Shown: positions 23,951 to 31,243 of the stretch, one piece after another | Layout of the letters: each line of letters starts with the position of its first letter | Numbering within the stretch: position 1 is the stretch's first letter | Source: a virus | Length of the DNA: 64,000 bases | IMG/VR virus record: IMGVR_UViG_3300044972_002460 | Coordinates: 1 to 64,000 of that record | Reading direction: 5' to 3' (one strand) | Translations under genes and position numbers: made by a program | Notes under the pieces: generated by a model | Told to the model about the DNA's origin: nothing | Database searches by the model: none | The model's input: the letters and a program-made list of their open reading frames with translations, nothing else

Positions 23951-24744
23951 TCTGGCAGTGTTTTTTGAAAATCTTTTGCCGCTTGGATATCTTTTTGTGT
24001 AAGCGTGTAGATGCCCATATGTTGCACGCTCCGGCTGGCTAGATACACTGCTGTATGGATACTCCTGGGCAAGTCAGTTGTTTCCATATAAAACCAAACC
24101 AAGCTGGCTAGGAACACATCGCCAGCCCCTGTAACATCAAACACATCAACCCTTGGCGCAGTGAACAACTGATTGTTCCATTTGGCACCACGTTTTCCCA
24201 GTGTTGTAATCAATTGGTGATTTTTTGGCAACTGATGCAACGCCTTTTCTTCAAACTCATTGACTTTGATGAAGCTTTTCTCAAATGCACTGAGATCAGT
24301 TCGCTTGCTGTCAACAAAAATGGGTCCTTCAAAGGTTTCACAAACTCCTTTGATATAGGTTGAGTCAATCAAGCCCTTGTTGTAGTCAGAGATTACCAAG
24401 GCATCATATCCTGGACTGATGTCCACTGTGGCAGGACTGATGTGCGACTCAATGTCTTGACGCATGAGCATTTGGTTACTCCGCGTGTCCACAAACCGCC
24501 GTTTGATAAGTTGGCTGGGATGATTGGTTACGAAATCAACACTGGCACCCAGAGCAATTAGATTGCTACGCACATTGGATGCCATACCTGAACGTTTTTC
24601 AACATCCTGATAGTCTAGGATGGGAACAGGAGCTTCAGCTGCAATTCGATTTACAACGCCATAGTGATATTCGTCACAACAGCTTTCTCCCAAGAGGAGA
24701 ACCTTCAAGGATTTGCGTTGTACTGTAGTGGGGGATTCGGTCAA
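23947..24744 (-). CDS. hldA: heptose-7-phosphate kinase-like (HldE/RfaE domain I)
   Basis: 265 residues from TTG 24744, chosen because AAGGAG precedes it; in-frame starts at 24777 and 24765 are possible. PfkB/ribokinase fold: VLLLGESCCDEYHYG, RIAAEAPVPIL, SGMASNV near the N-terminus and DVTGAGDVFLASL near the end (catalytic Asp in the GAGD motif). In bacteria this domain phosphorylates D-glycero-manno-heptose 7-phosphate for LPS core synthesis and is usually fused to the nucleotidyltransferase; here the two are separate overlapping genes. Confidence 0.8.
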   Translation of the reverse strand: MTESPTTVQRKSLKVLLLGESCCDEYHYGVVNRIAAEAPVPILDYQDVEKRSGMASNVRSNLIALGASVDFVTNHPSQLIKRRFVDTRSNQMLMRQDIESHISPATVDISPGYDALVISDYNKGLIDSTYIKGVCETFEGPIFVDSKRTDLSAFEKSFIKVNEFEEKALHQLPKNHQLITTLGKRGAKWNNQLFTAPRVDVFDVTGAGDVFLASLVWFYMETTDLPRSIHTAVYLASRSVQHMGIYTLTQKDIQAAKDFQKTLPD

Positions 24745-25084
24745 AGAATAATGTCTCCTTGGCATGTTCTGCGCCAATTACTTTTCTGTTTTGGTAATCG
24801 CTGCCTACTACCATTATGTCAGGCTGTAACAGTGCCGTCAACTCAACAAGCTCTTGCTCTGTGTTGAACACACGGGTTTCATCAACATAGCGAATGCTTT
24901 CCAGCAGGAGACAACGATCTTCTGCCCTGTTGATGGGCCTACAAGCTCCTTTTAAAAACTGGACTCTAGCATCGCTGTCGATAGCAACTACCAAGCGATC
25001 TCCCAGTGAGCGAGCATATTTTAACAACAGAATGTGTCCGCAATGCAACACATCAAAACAGCCGTTAACAAACACCAATTTCAT
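24674..25084 (-). CDS. hldC: heptose-1-phosphate adenylyltransferase-like (HldE domain II)
   Basis: 136 residues. NGCFDVLHCGHILLL contains the HxGH nucleotidyltransferase motif, and the end carries STTQILEG (the STS/T-type loop). It makes ADP-heptose from heptose 1-phosphate. Overlaps the kinase gene, consistent with a fission or separate evolution of the two HldE domains. ADP-heptose is an LPS inner-core precursor in Gram-negative cells. Confidence 0.85.
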   Translation of the reverse strand: MKLVFVNGCFDVLHCGHILLLKYARSLGDRLVVAIDSDARVQFLKGACRPINRAEDRCLLLESIRYVDETRVFNTEQELVELTALLQPDIMVVGSDYQNRKVIGAEHAKETLFFDRIPHYSTTQILEGSPLGRKLL

Positions 25085-25515
25085 ACGGTGGTAATAGACC
25101 CATTTATTGCAGTGGAAATACCACTACTGCTTATGGTTGATGTGCCAAGGTAAGGTGTAATACTGATGCTGTTGCTGGATAGACTGCCTGACAACATTGT
25201 TGGTGATGTGATATTGTAAGTTGACCCACTGCTGGAAAACATGTCATGCCCGTAAGTGAGGTCAAGATGCAGTTTGCCAACATACTCAACTATTTCAGCA
25301 GGCGTGTTTTTCAATTGTGCCTCCACAGGACTTTCACCAGTTTCAACGCAATAGTCAATGAGACTTTTGGTTAGTCTAAGATCTCGTTTGATATCGTTTT
25401 CCTGACCACGCAACTTCTGAACTTTTTCTTGCAAGAGTTGTATTTGCCTTTGGATTTTAGTCGCAGTTTTTTTGTGTTGTCGATAGCTCCGCGTGAGTTG
25501 ATTAAATGTGCTCAT
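25081..25515 (-). CDS. coiled-coil protein with Ser/Thr-rich tail
   Basis: 144 residues. Residues 1-50 form a coiled coil (KIQRQIQLLQEKVQKLRGQE), followed by LIDYCVETGESPVEAQL and a Ser/Gly/Thr-rich tail. The helical half is homologous to the neighbouring 25519-25884 product. A small structural or accessory virion protein is possible. Stop overlaps the next start by 4 bases. Confidence 0.72.
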   Translation of the reverse strand: MSTFNQLTRSYRQHKKTATKIQRQIQLLQEKVQKLRGQENDIKRDLRLTKSLIDYCVETGESPVEAQLKNTPAEIVEYVGKLHLDLTYGHDMFSSSGSTYNITSPTMLSGSLSSNSISITPYLGTSTISSSGISTAINGSITTV

Positions 25516-25518
25516 GAC

Positions 25519-25884
25519 TTATCCTGTGAAATTTTTTGTGTTGATTCCTATTTGTGTTAGGACATCAATATAATTTTTAGTTTGCTCAGTGAGAAATTGC
25601 CGTGACCCACTGGGTTGCATTTTGTTTTTGAGCTCTTCATCACTGTTGCTCAAGCGAGCTTGTGTGGGATCACTTCTGGTTTCAATACACCAATCCAAGA
25701 GCTTTTTCGCTTCTTTGATCTCTTTTTGTAATTGCGATTTCAGTCTACCAATCCTAGTGAGCTCACTATGCAGTTGATTTTCTTGTTCAATTGTGTCATT
25801 CAACTGTGAGGTAAGATCCAACATATTTTGAATATGTGCGGTAAGACTTTCTGCTAGTTCACTATTGTTCATGGTCTGATTCAT
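25519..25884 (-). CDS. coiled-coil protein, paralogue of neighbour
   Basis: 121 residues. LLDWCIETRSDPTQARL aligns with LIDYCVETGESPVEAQL in the adjacent gene, and both have an N-terminal coiled coil. The Ser-rich tail is missing here. Tandem duplicates. Confidence 0.72.
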   Translation of the reverse strand: MNQTMNNSELAESLTAHIQNMLDLTSQLNDTIEQENQLHSELTRIGRLKSQLQKEIKEAKKLLDWCIETRSDPTQARLSNSDEELKNKMQPSGSRQFLTEQTKNYIDVLTQIGINTKNFTG

Positions 25885-25892
25885 TTATTTTT

Positions 25893-25922
25893 ATTATGCT
25901 GGTTGACAGTCAAATGTGTCAA
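25893..25922 (-). promoter_or_regulatory. possible sigma-70 promoter
   Basis: TTGACA, N18, CATAAT upstream of the coiled-coil/heptose gene group. The -10 ends only 8 bases before the ATG, so support is weak. Confidence 0.35.
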
Positions 25923-25952
25923 TAAGCTCTGATTTTGATCAAAAGAATTCAC

Positions 25953-25976
25953 CTTCTGATAACAAAATATCAGAAG
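25953..25976. other. inverted repeat / hairpin
   Basis: 9-bp perfect stem CTTCTGATA / TATCAGAAG, loop ACAAAA, between convergently transcribed units without a T-run. Nothing else is seen in 25923-26011 except a palindrome TTTTGATCAAAA at 25933-25944. Confidence 0.5.
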
Positions 25977-26011
25977 CTTACTTCTCTCACCAACTCAAGA
26001 CTTTTTCTTGA

Positions 26012-26305
26012 TCACCAACCTTGAAAGGCAACTTTCTGAGGCACACCAATTGCATTCCAATCCAATAGATCGTGGATTGCCTCTCTTTCACTTATTGCAG
26101 CTGGATTCCATGTCATGGGATTGAGATTGGATTCCACCATATCATTGTAATTCCACGTTTGTCGGTAGTACTGCTTGGTTTTAAGGTCTCGCACAATAAT
26201 GAGATGACTGTATTCGTCATAGTCAGACCAATCACCAAACCAAACGTCTTCAAAGTGATCAGGCACATCAGGATACAAATTATCCAGCTCACGAGGCATA
26301 CGCAT
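26012..26305 (-). CDS. hypothetical protein, paralogue of 19096-19383
   Basis: 97 residues. PRELDNLYPDVPDHFEDVWF and the VAFQGW end align with the copy at 19 kb; even the bases around the stop (CAAGGTTGGTGAT) are conserved. The two copies plus the pair 20234/26374 indicate a duplicated block. Confidence 0.75.
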   Translation of the reverse strand: MRMPRELDNLYPDVPDHFEDVWFGDWSDYDEYSHLIIVRDLKTKQYYRQTWNYNDMVESNLNPMTWNPAAISEREAIHDLLDWNAIGVPQKVAFQGW

Positions 26306-26373
26306 GATTTCAGAGACCTTGTCCTAGGTATAGATAACTTACAGCAACTTTGTGAACTACATCAACTGATCTT

Positions 26374-26577
26374 TCAGCGTGATAGCGGAACGTCACTGCC
26401 TACCTCTAGGTCATGAATCCCCCAGCCCACTCCAGGATTACGAACCATCAAGCGAGCACGAATATCTAGTGCCTCTTCCAGTGTGTCAGCCTGGGCTGGT
26501 TGACCATCATTGCTGGGGCCACAATAGGCATGCCCTGCATAACCTCGAGTGCCTTTGAAAAGATGATAGCGTGTCAT
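26374..26577 (-). CDS. hypothetical protein, paralogue of 20234-20449
   Basis: 67 residues, MTRYHLFKGTRGYAGHAYCG then RNPGVGWGIHDLEVG. ATG with AAGGAG upstream. AT-richer than its paralogue. Function unknown. Confidence 0.75.
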   Translation of the reverse strand: MTRYHLFKGTRGYAGHAYCGPSNDGQPAQADTLEEALDIRARLMVRNPGVGWGIHDLEVGSDVPLSR

Positions 26578-26598
26578 TGTGTGAGCTCCTTCAAAATC

Positions 26599-26862
26599 TT
26601 ATAGTGTGCCGTAGAAATTGATGTCACCAATGGGTGTATGAGGTGTACCAACACCTCCCCACATAAGTGAAAACTCTGCAAAGTCACTTCGTGTGTAGAG
26701 TTGCCACTCGCCCAACTGGTCCCAGGTGTGATAGCGACACGCATACTTGTCACCAAATCGATCATTACACCACACGCAAATGCGGTCATAGTAGCTATCA
26801 CTTACACGCAGTTGAGTACAGTAGCCATTTCGCCTAAACTCTTTGTGATAATACAAAATCAT
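26599..26862 (-). CDS. hypothetical protein, 87 aa
   Basis: ATG 26862 overlaps the upstream TGA (TGATG), with TGGAG as SD. Aromatic and Cys-containing (YYDRICVWCNDRFGDKYACR). Not recognised. Confidence 0.72.
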   Translation of the reverse strand: MILYYHKEFRRNGYCTQLRVSDSYYDRICVWCNDRFGDKYACRYHTWDQLGEWQLYTRSDFAEFSLMWGGVGTPHTPIGDINFYGTL

Positions 26863-27200
26863 CAACTCCAGTGCAAAAACACATGCAGCTCAAACGGCTG
26901 GTTGAGTAGGTGCATGAACTGAGGAAACTTGCGAGAGAATTCTTCTCGATAGTTTCGTTCAATTTCTGCAAACCTGCTGTTGTCAACGGTTTTCCAAATG
27001 TCCCCCTTTTCGAAGCCCCAGCGAAAATCTCCACTGTCGAACAAGATTTTTCCCAGCACAATATACTCGCCACTCATGCCATCAAAAATCAAATCAGGAA
27101 CATCGTCATCATCATACACTAGCTCATGTGCATCACAGAACTCCTCGTCCCAGGGAATTTTCACACCCAAGATGGCGTAAACATGTGTTGAAATGCCCAT
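26862..27200 (-). CDS. hypothetical protein, 112 aa
   Basis: ATG 27200 with AAGGAG upstream and a promoter just beyond; the longer frame would start inside the promoter. MGISTHVYAILGVKIPWDEE, acidic (YDDDDVPDLIFDG). Not recognised. Confidence 0.73.
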   Translation of the reverse strand: MGISTHVYAILGVKIPWDEEFCDAHELVYDDDDVPDLIFDGMSGEYIVLGKILFDSGDFRWGFEKGDIWKTVDNSRFAEIERNYREEFSRKFPQFMHLLNQPFELHVFLHWS

Positions 27201-27219
27201 AGTGATCTCCTTCACACCA

Positions 27220-27247
27220 AAGATATACGCATTAGCCCCTGTGTCAA
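27220..27247 (-). promoter_or_regulatory. sigma-70 promoter, divergent pair
   Basis: TTGACA, N16, TATCTT. Confidence 0.6.
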
Positions 27248-27256
27248 GTGCAAGGT

Positions 27257-27285
27257 TTGACTTTTGCTGCAATGCTCAGTAACAT
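27257..27285 (+). promoter_or_regulatory. sigma-70 promoter, divergent pair
   Basis: TTGACT, N17, TAACAT; best candidate for the outer-membrane protein gene, leaving a leader of about 105 bases in which I see nothing else. Confidence 0.45.
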
Positions 27286-27398
27286 ATGTTTATCAGCAAA
27301 TTCCGCAAGTTGGTAGACACACAAAACAGCAGCCCGTAAGCTGATAGGGCAAAGAGCAGTGATGTCACTGACTTGCTTGAAAATGAAGGAATATTCAT

Positions 27399-27890
27399 AT
27401 GAAAAAGCTAATTCTCGCCGCTGTAATGGCACTGGGTCTTGTTGGTGTTGCAGAAGCACAAACCAATGATCGCGGTATGTATGTGGGTGCCAACGTTGGC
27501 ACTGTGCTACAAGACTCCAGCAAGGTCTCTGCTGGTGCTGTTGTTGGTTACCAATACAATCGCTTTGTGCGGACTGAAGGCACTTTTGACCAGATCTGGT
27601 ACAAGAACGGTAACGGCCAAGCCCTGATGGCTAATGCTGTTCTCAGCATTCCAACTGGCACGATTGTGACCCCATATGCACTGCTTGGTGCAGGTGTGGG
27701 CATGAACCGACTGAATACCACCAATGGTAACACCAGTGTTGCGCTCTACAATGTGGGTGCTGGCGCTCGTGTTGCTGTTTCCCAGAACATTGATCTTGAC
27801 CTGCGTTATCGTCACTTCGCTGCTTTTGAAAGCGTGAATGGACGCAAGGGTGCAAACATGGTCACTGTTGGTGCAGCCTACAAGTTCTGA
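27399..27890 (+). CDS. outer-membrane beta-barrel protein
   Basis: 163 residues. Signal peptide residues 1-20 with AxA cleavage (VGVAEA before QTND), then alternating beta strands with Gly/Tyr and a terminal Phe (VGAAYKF), the classic C-terminal signal for BAM insertion. About eight strands fit a small OmpA/OmpX-type barrel. Good SD (AAGGA), terminator directly after. Comparable phage proteins (for example lambda Lom) alter the host surface; superinfection exclusion or receptor masking is a plausible role here (inference). Confidence 0.85.
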   Translation: MKKLILAAVMALGLVGVAEAQTNDRGMYVGANVGTVLQDSSKVSAGAVVGYQYNRFVRTEGTFDQIWYKNGNGQALMANAVLSIPTGTIVTPYALLGAGVGMNRLNTTNGNTSVALYNVGAGARVAVSQNIDLDLRYRHFAAFESVNGRKGANMVTVGAAYKF

Positions 27891-27911
27891 TACAACAGAA
27901 CTTCGTAAATG

Positions 27912-27940
27912 AAAAAGCCCCGGAATTTCCGGGGCTTTTT
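27912..27940. terminator. bidirectional rho-independent terminator
   Basis: 13-bp stem around GCCCCGGA / TCCGGGGC flanked by A and T runs, ending the outer-membrane protein gene and the opposing 62-residue gene. Confidence 0.9.
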
Positions 27941-27946
27941 TTGTGG

Positions 27947-28135
27947 CTATTTGCAAGTTTCAGTTACAAACAAGTTGTACCAACAGATGTCGATGTTCTT
28001 GCGTACTTTTTCTGCTGCAATCCTTTCTGCCTCTTCACGTGTTGAGAATGGCCCATAGCACTCTCCGGTATTGGGTTCCAACTCTGTGAATTTGTGATCA
28101 GTGAATACCCCACCAACAGCCCAAAATTGTTTCAT
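27947..28135 (-). CDS. small protein, DUF4170-like
   Basis: 62 residues: MKQFWAVGGVFTDHKF, GECYGPFSTREEAERIA, resembling the short DUF4170 fold (aromatic strand, GPF turn, helix). ATG with AAAGGA. A perfect -10 (TATAAT, 28164-28169) lies upstream with no good -35. Confidence 0.65.
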   Translation of the reverse strand: MKQFWAVGGVFTDHKFTELEPNTGECYGPFSTREEAERIAAEKVRKNIDICWYNLFVTETCK

Positions 28136-28185
28136 AGACAGTTCCTTTCATGGTCTGTAGAGCATTATATGCCCAAACAAATGTT

Positions 28186-29481
28186 TTAACTACTGGAAAC
28201 TTTCCTGGCAATGTCAGTAAGATTGATTTTCCTACCGGCGTCCAGCCAGTCCAACATAAGTTCACCTTCTGAGGTCAGCCGTAGATGATATGTTGTGGGT
28301 TTATCGCCTGGGTCTTTCAAGGTCAAAAGCTCCAAACGTGCTGCCAATCCATCAAGGCTTTGTGGGCTGTTGGCTGCTGGGAGGCCTTGTGCAGACCGGC
28401 CCAAACCTTTTACAAAATATCCTGTGCGGGGACTTCCTGGGTTGGCGTCAACATATTTCAACATGTTGTGAAAATTGCTATTGGGCTTGACAAATTTATC
28501 CTTGCTAGCACCAACGCCTTTTTCATTAGCTAATAACGAGGCCAGATGAGCCAATTCTGGTTCAGTGGCTTGTGCATAGTGCCCTCTAGCCATCCCCAAA
28601 ATATTTCCCTTGCGGATTGCCACCAGTATAGTGTTGTTGAGTTCTGTACCTGTGCTTTTGGGCAAAAGCGCCAAAAAGGCACTGTCTGCTGTTTTCCAAG
28701 TTTTTTCAAATTGGATTGTGCTCAATGCTGGTATTACATAGCTGGGTAATTTCCAGAGTTTGGTTCCATCACTCAATGTGCCATCAGGATCTGTGAAGGC
28801 AACTTGGTATAAGTCTTCAACCTTACCGTTACGCACTATCCAAGTGCTGCCATGCGCTCCACTGCTGTCAGTGAGGCCCACTGCGTCTACCAGGTTCTGC
28901 AATGAAGATCTTCCCACATTACCTGAGATGCTAATAACTTTTGTGCCTTTTGTGAACACCCGGTAGGTGTTGAAAAATTGGGTGTGCAAATCATCTGCTG
29001 AGTTGAACGCCTTGTTTGGTAAAATTGCGTAACACTTGTCTGCAACAGAGCGTTGATTTTGATACTCGTAGCCAAATATTTCTTGAGCCAACGGCACCTC
29101 ATACCAAAAATTGGCGCCATCAGCGGGTGCGATTTTTGGAAATGAAAATGCATCGAAAAATGGCAGAACTTCTGGATTCCTCCAAACATATCCACTTCGT
29201 GTAGAGAATTGTTGCTTACCAGTAAAATTCACTAAGTTGGTCAGCATTGCTGCAACAAACTCTTTGCTGAAATACTTGTCATTTATGATGGGTTCCCAAA
29301 TACCAAAATCACCAATTGCCATCAAAGGAGTTTCGAACTTAGTTGGATTTAATGCCCAAATATTGTGACTGCCTCTATAATATTGAGGTATTTGAGCCAA
29401 AAGAATACTAGGTAAACGGTATGGGTCCAATTTTTCCCAACCACCAGATGCGCTTTGGCTTGCTATTTCTGTGATTCGCAT
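28186..29481 (-). CDS. large unknown protein with MRITEI N-terminus
   Basis: 431 residues. N-terminus MRITEIASQSASGG resembles those of other proteins in the window. The middle has mixed alpha/beta sequence (IFGYEYQNQRSVADKCYAIL, VISISGNVGRSSLQNLVDAV), the end YHLRLTSEGELMLDWLDAG. Transcribed from a late-type box. Candidate virion or head-packaged protein; no known domain recognised. Confidence 0.75.
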   Translation of the reverse strand: MRITEIASQSASGGWEKLDPYRLPSILLAQIPQYYRGSHNIWALNPTKFETPLMAIGDFGIWEPIINDKYFSKEFVAAMLTNLVNFTGKQQFSTRSGYVWRNPEVLPFFDAFSFPKIAPADGANFWYEVPLAQEIFGYEYQNQRSVADKCYAILPNKAFNSADDLHTQFFNTYRVFTKGTKVISISGNVGRSSLQNLVDAVGLTDSSGAHGSTWIVRNGKVEDLYQVAFTDPDGTLSDGTKLWKLPSYVIPALSTIQFEKTWKTADSAFLALLPKSTGTELNNTILVAIRKGNILGMARGHYAQATEPELAHLASLLANEKGVGASKDKFVKPNSNFHNMLKYVDANPGSPRTGYFVKGLGRSAQGLPAANSPQSLDGLAARLELLTLKDPGDKPTTYHLRLTSEGELMLDWLDAGRKINLTDIARKVSSS

Positions 29482-29504
29482 AGTGTCATATCCTTGCTAT
29501 GCGG

Positions 29505-29511
29505 TATTTAA
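29505..29511 (-). promoter_or_regulatory. late-type box TTAAATA
   Basis: TTAAATA, 23 bases upstream of the 431-residue gene. A TTGACA / TATAAT pair with 20-base spacing (29529-29560) also lies upstream. Confidence 0.5.
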
Positions 29512-29587
29512 CAGGTTATGTATAAGATATTATATCTCCAGCAAAACTGAGAAATGTCAACTGGAAATTTCTCATGCACTCCATTGG

Positions 29588-29707
29588 TTACATCACGCTG
29601 GCATCTCTAATACTGCTGGGACCAAATCGGGTGCCGCTACGATATGTGACAGCTGATGCAGTAGGAGCACCCACTATGGTGATGGACTGCTGATGTTGAC
29701 GTGGCAC
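29588..29707 (-). CDS. possible 39-aa ORF or gene remnant
   Basis: GTG with no SD. The peptide reads like the end of a virion protein (SITIVGAPTASAVTYRSGTR, then DASVM-stop). It is the only coding-like sequence in the 300-base gap 29482-29778 and may be the tail of a deleted structural gene. Confidence 0.3.
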   Translation of the reverse strand: MPRQHQQSITIVGAPTASAVTYRSGTRFGPSSIRDASVM

Positions 29708-29778
29708 TCACATGAGTGTGCGGGAGTTTTGAACAAGCATTCTCAGGATAGGATAGTCCTTGTTATCCAGAAAGACAT

Positions 29779-30561
29779 TTATGCAAATATTTTTTCAAAC
29801 ACTGGAACTAGTGCTTGAGTTCGATCCCACTGATGAATAATAGGCACAGGTTGATTGTTTTTGTTCAAGAGAACACCAGAGGGGGAAAATTTTAACTCTT
29901 TGGCAAAATGCAATGTGTCTACAGCCCCCTCTCCGTTATCAAAAACTCTGTAATTGAAAAAAGCCCCGCTGTAGACCAAATAATTTAGCATGGGCTGATC
30001 CAAAGGACTGCGTCCAGTAGCTTGCAGCTTTTCACTTTCCATAATCATGTTTCGCACCACCACTTGTGCACCAGCCATAGTGGTTCGGATGGTTCCAGAA
30101 CAAATGATGTTTTTGTTCTCCCAAGCATAGGTCTCAGCTACGCCATAACGTTCCTGCAACCACCCTCTGTTGACAAAGCTATTTTTGATTGTTTCTGGTT
30201 CAGTAAAGAATTCAAAATCAGTAGTCATAGGCAGGCTAAAAGGATGGGCTTGAAAGATAACGTCGCGTATGTCTGTTAGTAACACTCTAGTAGTATTGGT
30301 GAAAAACGGATGGCTCAAAATATTTTCATAATGAAAAAACCTAGCCCACTGCATGTGAATAGGATTGCTTTGATCTCCGTCAACAATAAAAAAATCAATA
30401 CCAGATTCTTGACAAAGCTCTACAAGAGTGGGATCCAGATCCACAGATACTAAAAAAGCTATTTTGCCGGTGTAATAGCGGCGCAATGTTGTTACAAAGG
30501 GCTTGACTTGTTCTGCTGAATATCCATAGGCTGCGCCTAAAACTAATTCTGTCATTATCAC
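29779..30561 (-). CDS. putative glycosyltransferase
   Basis: 260 residues. N-terminal alpha/beta start (ELVLGAAYGYSAEQVKPFV, ALVSVDLDPT-like strand order) and an acidic DxxD motif in VLLTDIRDVIFQ typical of nucleotide-sugar glycosyltransferases. CSGTIRTTMAGAQVVVRNMI and PMLNYLVYSGAFFN fit acceptor-side helices. Possibly modifies host LPS or phage DNA/protein; substrate unknown. Confidence 0.65.
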   Translation of the reverse strand: MIMTELVLGAAYGYSAEQVKPFVTTLRRYYTGKIAFLVSVDLDPTLVELCQESGIDFFIVDGDQSNPIHMQWARFFHYENILSHPFFTNTTRVLLTDIRDVIFQAHPFSLPMTTDFEFFTEPETIKNSFVNRGWLQERYGVAETYAWENKNIICSGTIRTTMAGAQVVVRNMIMESEKLQATGRSPLDQPMLNYLVYSGAFFNYRVFDNGEGAVDTLHFAKELKFSPSGVLLNKNNQPVPIIHQWDRTQALVPVFEKIFA

Positions 30562-30618
30562 TAGATCCTAATCTTTTGAAGATATTTTTACGCATAACTT
30601 CAAAATACAATACAAATG

Positions 30619-30647
30619 ATAATAATTGTTTAGGTTTGATGCGTCAA
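30619..30647 (-). promoter_or_regulatory. sigma-70 promoter
   Basis: TTGACG, N17, TATTAT upstream of the glycosyltransferase-like gene. Confidence 0.55.
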
Positions 30648-30652
30648 CTTCT

Positions 30653-31243
30653 TTAAAGGTTTGCGCACAAAAACAACAGCACGCCTGTCCAAAATCCGGC
30701 ACACAATTCACCAAAAACTTCATGCTCTGGGGCGGTGAATCCTGGAATGATAGGAAACTCACTGTCCGGTATGTGGCTCATTAAGTAATAACTGCCGGCA
30801 AAAACTAATCCTGAGATGGGAATCAGAGCTAGTAACAAGAGTGTTCCACTTGAGGCAACTGCTATCAAAACGACCCAACTGTAGATGAGAACTCCTGAAA
30901 ACCACATGCCTGCAAAGTCCCAAGCCACACTGTAGGGCTGTAACCCCAACAGTTTTGGAAAAAAGTTGATCCAAGTTTTGGCAGGGATAACGGCATGATC
31001 TCCCATGCCCATGAATGGCCCATATCCACCTAGCACCAAGCCAAACCAAAGTCCAAATGTAACTCCAGGGACTATGTACCAATTTGCAAACCACCAAGCC
31101 AAAGGCAAGCTGATCAAAAATGCACTTACAAAACGAGTAACGGTTGTGCCCATGTGAATGTGTAATAGAGTAGACCATGCACCTCCTCTAAGCCGCCACA
31201 TGACGCTGCAAAACAACACATAGGGGATACCAAAAGAAAGCAT
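30653..31243 (-). CDS. integral membrane protein, 196 aa
   Basis: Five or so hydrophobic helices (FLISLPLAWWFANWYIVPGV, FGLWFGLVLGGYGPF, WVVLIAVASSGTLLLLALI). ATG 31243 overlaps the stop of the structural gene upstream (TGATG), with GGAG 8 bases before it. Not recognised. Confidence 0.75.
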   Translation of the reverse strand: MLSFGIPYVLFCSVMWRLRGGAWSTLLHIHMGTTVTRFVSAFLISLPLAWWFANWYIVPGVTFGLWFGLVLGGYGPFMGMGDHAVIPAKTWINFFPKLLGLQPYSVAWDFAGMWFSGVLIYSWVVLIAVASSGTLLLLALIPISGLVFAGSYYLMSHIPDSEFPIIPGFTAPEHEVFGELCAGFWTGVLLFLCANL

